A stretch of DNA of 45,454 bases from RBG-16-66-20 sp036262835 (GTDB lineage: Bacteria; Pseudomonadota; Gammaproteobacteria; Burkholderiales; SG8-39). The stretch lies in assembly GCA_036262835.1 (NCBI GenBank), contig DATAID010000038.1, forward strand, positions 1 through 45,454, in the 5' to 3' direction. Both the position numbers and the translations under genes were made by a program. Below the pieces are notes generated by a model, which did no database searches, was not told where the DNA came from, and saw nothing but the letters and a program-made list of their open reading frames with translations. Of this stretch, positions 1 to 5,472 are shown piece after piece (the first letter of the stretch is position 1; each line of letters begins with the position of its first letter).

Positions 1-123
1 ATGGCCGGCTATATCGATCGCTTCTATAACGAGAAACGCATCCATTCGAGCCTGGGCTATCATTCCCCGGTCGAGTTCGAATGCTTGGCAAATGCCCAGC
101 AATGTGTCCATGAAATCGGATGA
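1..123 (+). mobile_element. IS3-family transposase (OrfB), C-terminal end only
   Basis: The first 40 codons encode the C-terminal tip of a DDE integrase-core transposase. The stretch YIDRFYNEKRIHSSLGYHSP followed by VEFE is the typical end of IS3-family OrfB proteins, where the catalytic Glu helix lies just upstream and the protein ends soon after SPVEFE. The reading frame is open at the window edge, so the rest of the element lies to the left and I cannot tell whether it is intact. The stop is TGA at 121-123. It abuts an attC-like sequence, so the element may have inserted in or next to an integron cassette array. Confidence 0.85.
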
Positions 124-151
124 AGATCACGCGCGCGCGAGCTCCGTGCTA

Positions 152-195
152 GATCAACCGCCATCGGCGCGCGCCGGTGAGCGTGGACGTTAGAG
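152..195 (+). repeat. attC-like recombination site, short or truncated
   Basis: The right half (CGCGCGCCGG, then GTGGACGTTAGAG) closely matches the right half of the convincing attC at 1980-2046. The R' box is GTTAGAG at 189-195. GATCAAC at 152-158 is a poor R'' box. CGCCATCGGCG and CGCCGGTGAGCG can pair imperfectly. At about 44 nt it is shorter than usual, so the neighbouring IS may have removed part of the left arm. The gene at 204 starts 9 nt after it, as expected for a cassette. Confidence 0.5.
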
Positions 196-203
196 CGCTA
201 GTT

Positions 204-626
204 ATGTTTAGTGCCTGTTCAAGGTTGCTGCGAGTGAATACGGTCCGAATTGGGGTCGCAGTGTTTGGCGCCTTCGCCACCTTTGTGTTGGGCGGGTTCG
301 CTCTCATGGGCGTGTGGTCCATGGTTGCTTCCATCCTGACTGAAGAAGCCCAAATGGACCCGTTCGGCGCTGCGGGGGCTGCGGCATTCGTGGGAATCTG
401 CGCGGCGTGGGTACGCATCATCGTGCAAGAGCAGTTCCGCACGTCAGCCGTACTGAGAGGCATAGTTGAATCCGGGCTTCTCCTGGGCATTCTGGCAGCC
501 GGTTACTTTTTGATCGGCTTCTTTCCCTCGCTCGACAATCCGCTGTCTTGGCTATTTGGAGCGGTGTTAGTCGTAGGGCTGTTTCTGTTGTTCGCAACCA
601 TCGGCGAGGCAAAGGTTGCGCTCTAA
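204..626 (+). CDS. integron-cassette integral membrane protein of unknown function
   Basis: A 140-residue hydrophobic protein with about four predicted membrane segments: two in the N-terminal half (around residues 15-45 and 55-75, the second ending at CAAWVRII) and two near the C-terminus (LLLGILAAGYFLIGFF and LFGAVLVVGLFLLFA). I recognise no family. The ATG at 204 is preferred over an in-frame GTG at 177 because 177 lies inside the upstream attC-like site. The TAA stop (624-626) is embedded in the TCTAAC of the following attC, a hallmark of gene cassettes, where the reading frame fills the cassette exactly. Function cannot be inferred. Confidence 0.6.
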   Translation: MFSACSRLLRVNTVRIGVAVFGAFATFVLGGFALMGVWSMVASILTEEAQMDPFGAAGAAAFVGICAAWVRIIVQEQFRTSAVLRGIVESGLLLGILAAGYFLIGFFPSLDNPLSWLFGAVLVVGLFLLFATIGEAKVAL

Positions 627-701
627 CAGCGCGTCGTTGACCGACACCTACTCCTCGCTGCTCCGCGCTCGGCGCGATGCGGCAAAACGCGAACGTTGAT
701 A
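621..701 (+). repeat. attC site following the membrane-protein cassette
   Basis: It starts with TCTAAC (622-627), which contains the stop of the preceding gene, and ends with AACGTTGATA (R' box GTTGATA at 695-701). The inner arms CGTTGACCG and CGGCAAAACG are imperfectly complementary, like L'' and L' boxes. The variable middle (CCGACACC through GCGCGATG) could form the apical structure. It fits integron recombination-site architecture but is less symmetric than the site at 1980. Confidence 0.55.
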
Positions 702-883
702 TGGCTAAACGCTGTCAAGGGGCGAGCGACAGCTTTTGGCTTCACATAATCGCCACTTGTACGGCGGTTGCACGTCCGGATGGGGAACGCGGCGTCGTCG
801 AAGTGACGACGGTCGATCAAGCTGATATGCGGGCGTTGGCTAGCCACAAGACTGTTGTGCGTCACGGAGCTGCCTCGCTCTAG
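701..883 (+). CDS. hypothetical 60-residue cassette ORF
   Basis: An ATG directly after the attC R' box opens a 60-codon frame ending in TAG at 881-883. The product has no recognised domain, no membrane segment and no obvious motif. Its position right behind a recombination site and its CTCTAG end look cassette-like, but no clear attC follows; there is only a small hairpin (CCGGCA...TGCCGG, about 893-915). It may be non-coding or decayed. The first 14 nt (701-714) form one arm of an inverted repeat whose other arm is at 1397-1410. Confidence 0.3.
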   Translation: MAKRCQGASDSFWLHIIATCTAVARPDGERGVVEVTTVDQADMRALASHKTVVRHGAASL

Positions 884-1026
884 GTGCTGAGGTGCCGGCA
901 AGCCGAGCCTGCCGGATCAATAACGTTCCACGAGGATTCTCCAGCCGGGACGAGCCGCGTTGCCGATCGGGACGGGAGGAAGGTTTGCGCGCTAGCGGCC
1001 TCCTTTCGCTGCAAAGCAGGGTTGTT
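884..1026. other. non-coding stretch between the cassette ORF and the transposase remnant
   Basis: No believable gene is visible. The stretch starts with a small hairpin (CCGGCA / TGCCGG, about 893-915) followed by AACGTTCC, which could be a decayed attC end. It continues into what is probably the right-end flank of the IS110-type remnant. Short frames on both strands here lack ribosome-binding sites and family signals. Confidence 0.4.
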
Positions 1027-1295
1027 TCATGCGGGTCTCACCTCGCGCGCGATCGCCCAGACGAAGCCCGCGAGCTCGCGCGCGACGGCGACGATCACCT
1101 TGTTGCGAGGCAGGCGACGCGCGCTCAAGCGCCCGAAGCGCGAGCCGAACGCAGCTTCCTGATCGCCTTGTCCACGGCGTGAGCATCTCCCGCGATGCGG
1201 CCGAAGTGACGCGCTTCCCGGGCGTCCGCGATCGCGATGTCGATCGACTCCTTGTGCACATCCATCCCGATATACGCGGTGCTAGACTTTTCCAT
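1027..1295 (-). pseudogene. IS110-family transposase remnant with large internal deletion
   Basis: Read leftward from an ATG at 1295, behind a good ribosome-binding site (AAAGGAGG), the frame encodes the start of a DEDD transposase: YIGMDVHKESIDIAIADA, then RKLRS. It stops at 1125-1127. A different frame resumes at once with RNKVIVAVARELAGFVWAI, the C-terminal end of the same family, and stops at 1027-1029. About 55 N-terminal and 30 C-terminal residues remain of a protein normally near 340, so most of the catalytic domain is gone and the two pieces are out of frame. It cannot be active. Some IS110/IS1111 elements are known to target integron attC sites, which fits the setting. Confidence 0.8.
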
Positions 1296-1390
1296 GGCCT
1301 GCCTCCTTTGCTTGGTTGATACGACGCTCTCGTTCAACATGTGGCTCTGCGTGCGCAAACACGCAATCCACGATACGCCGGAGGCAGGCC
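1296..1390. repeat. 11-bp inverted repeat upstream of the IS110 remnant
   Basis: GGCCTGCCTCC (1296-1306) is perfectly complementary to GGAGGCAGGCC (1380-1390), and the first arm overlaps the remnant's ribosome-binding site. The 73-nt interval is non-coding. In IS110-group elements the non-coding end upstream of the transposase encodes a structured bridge RNA, and this could be its remains. That reading is inference; only the repeat itself is seen. Confidence 0.4.
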
Positions 1391-1433
1391 GCCTCTCAGC
1401 GTTTAGCCATTCTGTCTAGAGAGCACTTCACAC

Positions 1434-1480
1434 GGCCATACCGACGTATGGCTATTTGGCCATATCGGTGGTAATCTGAG
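1434..1480 (+). promoter_or_regulatory. probable brnTA promoter/operator
   Basis: A perfect inverted repeat, GCCATAC-CGAC-GTATGGC (1435-1452), is followed by a second copy of its left arm, GGCCATAtcgg, at 1458 (the first GGCCATA is at 1434). A possible -10, TAATCT, lies at 1472-1477, directly before the BrnT start at 1483. BrnT/BrnA modules are known to be autoregulated through the antitoxin, so repeated half-sites at this position are likely the operator. Confidence 0.55.
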
Positions 1481-1482
1481 GC

Positions 1483-1803
1483 ATGGCGAAGGCGCGGTTC
1501 GAATGGGATCCCCGCAAGGACCAGGAGAACCAGGAAAAGCATGGGGTGGCCTTCGCGGTGGCGCAGCTTGCCTTCGCCGATTCAAGGCGCGTCATCGCGG
1601 AAGACCTATCCCACAGCTCTGGCGAGATGCGGTACTACTGCTTCGGCGAAGTCGGTGGCGGCATTCTGACGGTCCGCTTTACCTACCGCGCCGAGATCAT
1701 CCGCATCTACGGGGCTGGCTACTGGCGCAAAGGAAAGCGAATCTATGAGCGAGAGAATCCGGTACACGGACGAACCCCTGGGAGACCTCGAGGTCGTCCC
1801 TGA
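1483..1803 (+). CDS. brnT: BrnT-family toxin
   Basis: A 106-residue protein with the BrnT pattern: FEWDPRKDQENQEKHGVAF near the N-terminus, then a short beta-rich core (MRYYCFGEVGGGILTVRFTY) and IIRIYGAGYWRKGKRIYE. Known BrnT toxins are RelE-like ribonucleases that inhibit translation and are neutralised by BrnA. The last 20 codons (PVHGRTPGRPRGRP) run into the antitoxin gene, which overlaps by 59 nt, so the two are translationally linked. The tail is a read-through extension beyond the usual family end. The pair sits just before an attC, and toxin-antitoxin cassettes are common in chromosomal integrons, where they are thought to stabilise arrays. Confidence 0.85.
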   Translation: MAKARFEWDPRKDQENQEKHGVAFAVAQLAFADSRRVIAEDLSHSSGEMRYYCFGEVGGGILTVRFTYRAEIIRIYGAGYWRKGKRIYERENPVHGRTPGRPRGRP

Positions 1804-2032
1804 TTTTCTTCCTCGCCCCGAAGACCTCGTTTTTCGGGACGAAGGGGTAAAAGTGACGATCGCGCTAAGCAAGCGCAGCGTCGAGTTCTTTAAGAGTGAG
1901 GCGCAGAAGCACAACACGCAGTACCAGCGGATGATCCGTCGGCTGCTCGATGCCTATGCCGAGCATCATTCGCGGCGCGCTCTAACCGCGCGTTCAGCCC
2001 GGCCGCGCGCAAGGTCGTCGCGCGCCGGCTAA
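1745..2032 (+). CDS. brnA: BrnA-like antitoxin, CopG/ribbon-helix-helix type
   Basis: A 95-residue protein starting with ATG inside the 3' end of brnT. The middle (VKVTIALSKRSVEFFKSEA, then YQRMIRRLLDAYAEHH) is the strand-helix-helix of a ribbon-helix-helix DNA-binding antitoxin. The acidic N-terminal half (EPLGDLEVVPDFLPRPEDL) resembles the toxin-contacting arm of BrnA. The last 18 residues (ALTARSARPRARSSRAG) are translated from the following attC, and the stop lies in its right arm at 2030-2032. It probably represses its own operon through the palindrome upstream of brnT. Confidence 0.8.
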   Translation: MSERIRYTDEPLGDLEVVPDFLPRPEDLVFRDEGVKVTIALSKRSVEFFKSEAQKHNTQYQRMIRRLLDAYAEHHSRRALTARSARPRARSSRAG

Positions 2033-2046
2033 CGCGGACGTTGCTG
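1980..2046 (+). repeat. attC site after the brnTA cassette
   Basis: The clearest recombination site in the window. It has TCTAAC (1981-1986), GCGTTCAGCCCGGC as left arm, CGCGCG / CGCGCG as apical stem around a short loop, GCCGGCTAACGC as right arm and GGACGTTGC as R' region (GTT at 2040-2042). The arms pair nearly completely, with one unpaired C in GCGTTCAG, as in attC sites where such extrahelical bases set strand choice. It marks the downstream edge of the brnTA cassette. Confidence 0.75.
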
Positions 2047-2108
2047 GCGGCCGGCATTCTTCTCGCACACAGGCAAGTCGAGCGTCGTATTGATCAAATA
2101 GGTAAACT

Positions 2109-2198
2109 GTGAGCGTGGAAGTTCTTTCCGGCATCCTTCTCCTTGCTGTTGTCGCGCTCTTCGCCGGCATCGCGCTAGATGCCGCATATCGCAAGTAG
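2109..2198 (+). CDS. possible 29-residue single-pass membrane peptide
   Basis: A GTG-started frame encodes a short protein whose body (GILLLAVVALFAGIALDAAY) is one hydrophobic helix followed by basic residues and a TAG stop at 2196-2198. It starts 67 nt after the R' box of the last attC, so it could be a further small cassette gene or chance. There is no strong ribosome-binding site and no family can be assigned. Confidence 0.25.
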   Translation: MSVEVLSGILLLAVVALFAGIALDAAYRK

Positions 2199-2224
2199 CC
2201 CCTTTCAGCAGCTGTGTAGTCGAG

Positions 2225-2252
2225 TTTCCGATTGCCGCAGCGCAGTCGGAAA
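2225..2252. promoter_or_regulatory. palindrome upstream of the GFA-family gene
   Basis: TTTCCGA (2225-2231) and TCGGAAA (2246-2252) are perfect inverted arms, extended inward by TGC/GCA. The element lies 33 nt before the start at 2285 and is not followed by a T-run on either strand, so it is more likely an operator than a terminator. It is unlike the GTTTC-N5-GAAAC boxes further on. Confidence 0.35.
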
Positions 2253-2284
2253 GGTAACGTCAGCTTCCAAGGAGGCAAGACCCG

Positions 2285-2716
2285 ATGCTGAGCGGCGCCT
2301 GCATGTGCGGTGCGATCCAATACGAGATCGAGGGGCAACCCCGGTTCATGTACCAGTGCCACTGCGGCAAGTGCCGCGCGGCCTCGGGCGCGTCCTTCGT
2401 CACGAACATCATCGTGGATAGCGAGAGCTTCAGGATCACGGCGGGGAAGGACAAGCTCTCCGCCTACGAGTCGAGCCCGGGCAAGCACCGCCACTTCTGC
2501 TCGACCTGCGGCTCGCCGATCTACAGCCAGGGCGAGAAGACGAAGCACATCGTCTCGGTGCGCTGCGGCACGCTGCGCGGCGATCCGGGCAAGCGGGTGG
2601 CCTATCACGCGTTCGTCGCCTCCAAGGCACCCTGGGTCGAGATCGCCGGCAACGAGCGCCAGTTCCCGGAATGGCCGCATCCGGCGCTGACCAAGCAGCT
2701 CTTTGCCGGAGAATGA
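2285..2716 (+). CDS. GFA-family zinc protein (glutathione-dependent formaldehyde-activating fold)
   Basis: A 143-residue protein with the GFA/CENP-V zinc signature: CMCG (Cys6, Cys8), CHCGKCR (Cys25, Cys27, Cys30) and CSTCGSPIYS (Cys72, Cys75). Family members bind zinc through these cysteines. The founding member accelerates formation of S-hydroxymethylglutathione from formaldehyde, but most homologues are functionally undefined. A strong Shine-Dalgarno (AAGGAGG) precedes the ATG. It is the first gene of a tight run of small enzymes reaching to 5395. Its distance from the C1-type operons makes a shared role speculative. Confidence 0.85.
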   Translation: MLSGACMCGAIQYEIEGQPRFMYQCHCGKCRAASGASFVTNIIVDSESFRITAGKDKLSAYESSPGKHRHFCSTCGSPIYSQGEKTKHIVSVRCGTLRGDPGKRVAYHAFVASKAPWVEIAGNERQFPEWPHPALTKQLFAGE

Positions 2717-2720
2717 GCCC

Positions 2721-3089
2721 ATGGCCACCTCGCCTTGCGAGCTCTGCGAGCCCGCGGATGTTTTGATCCAGAACGAGCTCGCCTATGTGCGCTCGGACAA
2801 TCATTCCCTCAGCCGAGGACATGTGCTCGTCGTACCCAGGCGCCACGTCGCGAGCTTCTTCGACATGACCGCCGCCGAGCAGTCGGCCGTCACCGCATTG
2901 CTGCGTGAAGCGCAGGAGCGGATCCAGCGCGATCATTCCCCCGATGGCTACAACATCGGCGTCAACGTCGGCAAGGCGGCCGGCCAGTCGCGCATGCACG
3001 TCCATGTGCACCTGATTCCGCGCTACTCGGGCGATGTGCCCGACCCGAGCGGCGGCATCCGGTGCGTGCTTTCGGGAGTCAAGCGCTGA
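2721..3089 (+). CDS. HIT-family nucleotide-binding protein
   Basis: A 122-residue histidine-triad protein. The catalytic motif HVHVHLIP (His93, His95, His97) follows the usual core GHVLVVPRRHV and YNIGVNVG. Cys6 and Cys9 near the start are typical of HIT proteins with an N-terminal zinc site. Such proteins hydrolyse dinucleoside polyphosphates or nucleoside phosphoramidates. The ATG at 2721 is chosen because GGAG sits about 10 nt upstream; an in-frame TTG at 2703 would overlap the preceding gene. The next gene starts two bases after its stop. Confidence 0.88.
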   Translation: MATSPCELCEPADVLIQNELAYVRSDNHSLSRGHVLVVPRRHVASFFDMTAAEQSAVTALLREAQERIQRDHSPDGYNIGVNVGKAAGQSRMHVHVHLIPRYSGDVPDPSGGIRCVLSGVKR

Positions 3090-3091
3090 CC

Positions 3092-3739
3092 ATGCAGAAA
3101 CTTCGCGTGCAATGCTTCGGCGTCTCGCTCGACGGCTTCAGCGCCGGGCCGGACCAGAGCCTCGAGAACCCGCTTGGCGTCGGCTTCGTCAAGGTGATGG
3201 AATGGTTCTTCCCCACGCGCTTCTTCAAGGCGATGCAGGGACAGTCCGGCGGCGAGACCGGCACCGACAACCGGATGGCGGAGCAAGGCTTCCACAACGT
3301 CGGCGCGTGGATCCTCGGGCGCAACATGTTCGGCCCTGTTCGCGGACCCTGGCCGGATGAAAGCTGGAAAGGCTGGTGGGGCGACGAGCCGCCTTATCAC
3401 GTGCCGGTCTTCGTCCTCACGCACCATCCCCGCCAGCCGATCGAAATGAAAGGCGGGACGACGTTTCATTTCGTCACCGACGGCATCGACTCGGCTTTCA
3501 AGCAGGCGAAGGCCGCCGCGGGCGGCAGGGACGTGCGCTTAGGTGGCGGCACGGCAAGCGTTCGCCAGTACCTGCAGGCAAGGCTCATCGACGAGATGCA
3601 CCTGGCGGTCCGCCCGGTGCTGCTCGGCAAAGGCGAAAACCTCTTCGAGGGCCTCGACCTGCCCGCGCTCGGCTACGAGGTCGCCGAGGAGATCAAGGGC
3701 GAGCGCGCGACGCACCTGATCATTCGCAAACGCTCATGA
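3092..3739 (+). CDS. dihydrofolate reductase / RibD C-terminal family protein
   Basis: A 215-residue protein starting MQKLRVQCFGVSLDGFSAG, the characteristic first strand of the RibD C-terminal / DHFR-like reductase fold. It continues with WILGRNMFGP and the nucleotide-binding segment VRLGGGTASVRQYL, and ends LHLAVRPVLLG-like before ERATHLIIRKR. These proteins bind NADPH, but bacterial stand-alone members have mostly unknown substrates. Its stop overlaps the start of the racemase gene (ATGA), indicating co-translation. Confidence 0.8.
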   Translation: MQKLRVQCFGVSLDGFSAGPDQSLENPLGVGFVKVMEWFFPTRFFKAMQGQSGGETGTDNRMAEQGFHNVGAWILGRNMFGPVRGPWPDESWKGWWGDEPPYHVPVFVLTHHPRQPIEMKGGTTFHFVTDGIDSAFKQAKAAAGGRDVRLGGGTASVRQYLQARLIDEMHLAVRPVLLGKGENLFEGLDLPALGYEVAEEIKGERATHLIIRKRS

Positions 3740-4434
3740 CCCGGCACATCGGCATCGTCGCGTGCTCGGCCGAGGGCGCCGCGCTCTGCTACCGCACCAT
3801 TTGCACCGAGGGCGAGCGGTTGCTCGGCCGGCACGGCCATCCTGAAGTCACGATGCACACACCCCCGCTCTCGGAGTACGTGAAGTATCTCGACCGCAAC
3901 GACTGGGATGGCGTCGCGAAGCTCATGCTCGCCTCCTGCGAGAAGCTCGCGCGGCTCGGCGCCGATTTCTTCATCTGCCCCGACAACACGCTGCACCAGG
4001 CGCTGCCCAGGGTCGAGCCGAAGTCGCCCAAGCCCTGGCTCCATATCGCGGAGGTCGTGGCCGCCGAAGCGGCGAAGCGCGGGTTTCGCAAGGTCGGGAT
4101 CACCGGCACGCGCTGGCTCGTCTCGAGCGAGACCTACCCGCAGAAGCTCGCCGCGCGCGGCATCGGCTTCGTGCGCCCGGGCGACGCCGATCGCGACGAG
4201 GCGAGCCGCATCATCATGGATGAGCTGGTGTGCGGCGTCTTCAAGCCCGAGGGCGTCGCGCACTTCCAGAAGATCATCGGCAGGATGAAAGAGCAAGGCT
4301 GCGACTCGGTCGTGCTCGGCTGCACCGAGATCCCGCTCATCATCAGCGATGACAACTCGCCCTTGCCGACGCTCGACTCGACCCGGCTGCTCGCCCGCGC
4401 GGCGCTGCAGCGAGCCTGTGGACATTCGGATTGA
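3736..4434 (+). CDS. aspartate/glutamate racemase-family protein, first catalytic Cys replaced
   Basis: A 232-residue protein with two half-domains of the Asp/Glu racemase fold. The second active-site motif GCTEIP (Cys196) is intact. The first reads CPDNTLH (residues 81-87), with Asp83 where racemases usually have the first catalytic Cys of CNT. Homologues with a non-Cys residue there are known to act one-way on one enantiomer, as reported for E. coli YgeA. Thus it may be a stereospecific isomerase rather than a true racemase. The start overlaps the previous stop, and the GNAT gene starts inside its 3' end. Confidence 0.75.
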   Translation: MTRHIGIVACSAEGAALCYRTICTEGERLLGRHGHPEVTMHTPPLSEYVKYLDRNDWDGVAKLMLASCEKLARLGADFFICPDNTLHQALPRVEPKSPKPWLHIAEVVAAEAAKRGFRKVGITGTRWLVSSETYPQKLAARGIGFVRPGDADRDEASRIIMDELVCGVFKPEGVAHFQKIIGRMKEQGCDSVVLGCTEIPLIISDDNSPLPTLDSTRLLARAALQRACGHSD

Positions 4435-4873
4435 CGACCTGACGAGCCCCGAGATCGCCGAGCTCCTGCGCGAGCACCTGCGCAGCATGCAGGCGATCAC
4501 GCCGCTCGAGAGCGTGCACGCCCTGCCGATCGAGGCCCTGCGCGCGCCCGAGGTGACGTTCTGGAGCGTGTGGGGCGGCCGCGAATTGATGGGATGCGGC
4601 GCGCTCAAGGAGCTCGATCCCCGGCATGGCGAGATCAAGTCGATGCGGACCGTCGAGCGCCATCTGCGCAAGGGCGTCGCCGCCGCCCTGCTCGAGCACA
4701 TCATCGCCGAGGCCAAGCGTCGGTCCTACAGGTGCCTCAGTCTCGAAACAGGCGCGCCGGCAGCGTTCGCACCGGCAAAAGCTCTTTATTCGAGGTTCGG
4801 ATTCCGGGTCTGCGGCCCATTTGCGGACTACACGGACGATCCGAACAGCGTCTACATGACGAAGGAGCTCTGA
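4418..4873 (+). CDS. GNAT-family N-acetyltransferase
   Basis: A 151-residue protein with GNAT features: FWSVWGGRELMGCGALKEL (strands 2-4), IKSMRTVERHLRKGVAAALL (the acetyl-CoA-binding Q/RxxGxG/A region, here RKGVAA) and ALYSRFGFRVCGPF near the C-terminus. The start is taken as GTG 4418 (VDIRIDDL), overlapping the racemase end by 17 nt. An ATG further upstream would add a low-complexity, out-of-family N-terminus. The amine substrate is unknown. A cupin gene starts two bases after the stop. Confidence 0.8.
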   Translation: MDIRIDDLTSPEIAELLREHLRSMQAITPLESVHALPIEALRAPEVTFWSVWGGRELMGCGALKELDPRHGEIKSMRTVERHLRKGVAAALLEHIIAEAKRRSYRCLSLETGAPAAFAPAKALYSRFGFRVCGPFADYTDDPNSVYMTKEL

Positions 4874-4874
4874 G

Positions 4875-5198
4875 ATGGTGATTTCCCTTGCCGAGGCAGA
4901 GCAGCGTATCCCCGGCCCGCCGGGCGACCATTTTGTCGACCTCCTCAAGCACGGCACCCTGCAGGTAAGGCTCTCACGCCCGCTCAGGCCCAATGTCCAA
5001 TCGCCGCACGCCCAGGACGAGCTCTATATCGTCGTCCGCGGCCGGGGCGTGCTTTGTCATGGCGGGCGTCGCGACGCGTTCGGCCCGGGCGACCTTCTCT
5101 TCGTGGCCGCCGGCACCGAGCACCATTTCGAGGAGCACGAGGACTTGGAGGTCTGGGTCGTGTTCTATGGCGCCGAGGGTGGAGAGCAGGCCGAGTGA
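4875..5198 (+). CDS. small single-domain cupin
   Basis: A 107-residue protein dominated by a cupin barrel. Motif 1 is PHAQDELYIVVRGRGVL (His, Glu) and motif 2 is GDLLFVAAGTEHHFEE (with a His pair). The metal-binding His/Glu set is present, so it is probably a metal-containing cupin, though single-domain cupins have very varied roles. It is coupled to its neighbours: the GNAT stop lies one base before its start, and the next frame opens with a GTGA overlap at its stop. Confidence 0.8.
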   Translation: MVISLAEAEQRIPGPPGDHFVDLLKHGTLQVRLSRPLRPNVQSPHAQDELYIVVRGRGVLCHGGRRDAFGPGDLLFVAAGTEHHFEEHEDLEVWVVFYGAEGGEQAE

Positions 5199-5395
5199 CA
5201 TCGCCGATGAGAATTTGGCCGAGGCTTCAGCAAGGGCTCGCCGTGCTCGCGATGGTGCTGTTGCTTTCGATGATCGCGCACAAGGCCCACCATGACATCT
5301 CGATCATCGCGGAGAAGCACTCCGGCCCGGCGTTCTGGGTCGCGCTCGGCAAGTATTTCATCGGCAACATCGCCGGCGGCGGCAAGGCCTCCTAG
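5195..5395 (+). CDS. small single-pass membrane protein
   Basis: A 66-codon frame starting at GTG 5195 (overlapping the cupin stop) or 62 codons from ATG 5207. GGAGAGCAGG upstream fits the GTG better. After a basic start (MRIWPRLQQG) comes one hydrophobic helix (LAVLAMVLLLSMIA), then a soluble tail ending GGGKAS. I recognise no family. It closes the run of co-directional small genes that began at 2285. Confidence 0.5.
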   Translation: MTSPMRIWPRLQQGLAVLAMVLLLSMIAHKAHHDISIIAEKHSGPAFWVALGKYFIGNIAGGGKAS

Positions 5396-5416
5396 AACGA
5401 GAAGTACAAAAACCTG

Positions 5417-5472
5417 GACCTCCGCTTTCGCGGGGGCGACGTCAAGAAAGGCGGGGCGACGTCAGGAAAGGC
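5417..5472. repeat. REP-like hairpin plus 20-bp tandem duplication
   Basis: CCTCCGC-TTTC-GCGGGGG is a hairpin of the CCCGC-TTTCGCGGG type, widely scattered between genes in betaproteobacteria. It overlaps two adjacent 20-bp copies differing at one base, GGGGCGACGTCAAGAAAGGC (5433-5452) and GGGGCGACGTCAGGAAAGGC (5453-5472). It lies between convergent genes and may act as a bidirectional transcription stop. The second copy reaches into the last codons of dnaQ. Confidence 0.65.

Larger units (their letters stand above)
701..1410. repeat. 14-bp perfect inverted repeat pair flanking the IS110 remnant
   Basis: ATGGCTAAACGCTG at 701-714 is the exact reverse complement of CAGCGTTTAGCCAT at 1397-1410. 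The match stops at both ends. The arms bound a 710-bp segment holding the 60-codon ORF and the collapsed transposase. No target-site duplication is visible outside the arms. Both arms contain a GTTTAGC-like core that resembles a degenerate attC box, so they may be recombination-site remnants rather than transposon ends. Confidence 0.5.

Noticed and set aside
177..203. GTG 177 as start of the first cassette gene
   Set aside because: It lies inside the attC-like site. ATG 204, just after the R' box, fits cassette organisation better.
884..1182. Overlapping plus-strand frames antisense to the IS110 remnant
   Set aside because: No ribosome-binding site and no family signal; the transposase remnant on the other strand explains the coding-like composition.
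2109..2124. GTGAGCGTGGAAGTT as a further attC end, by similarity to 177-191
   Set aside because: The core is AAGTT rather than ACGTT, and no paired left arms are visible around it.
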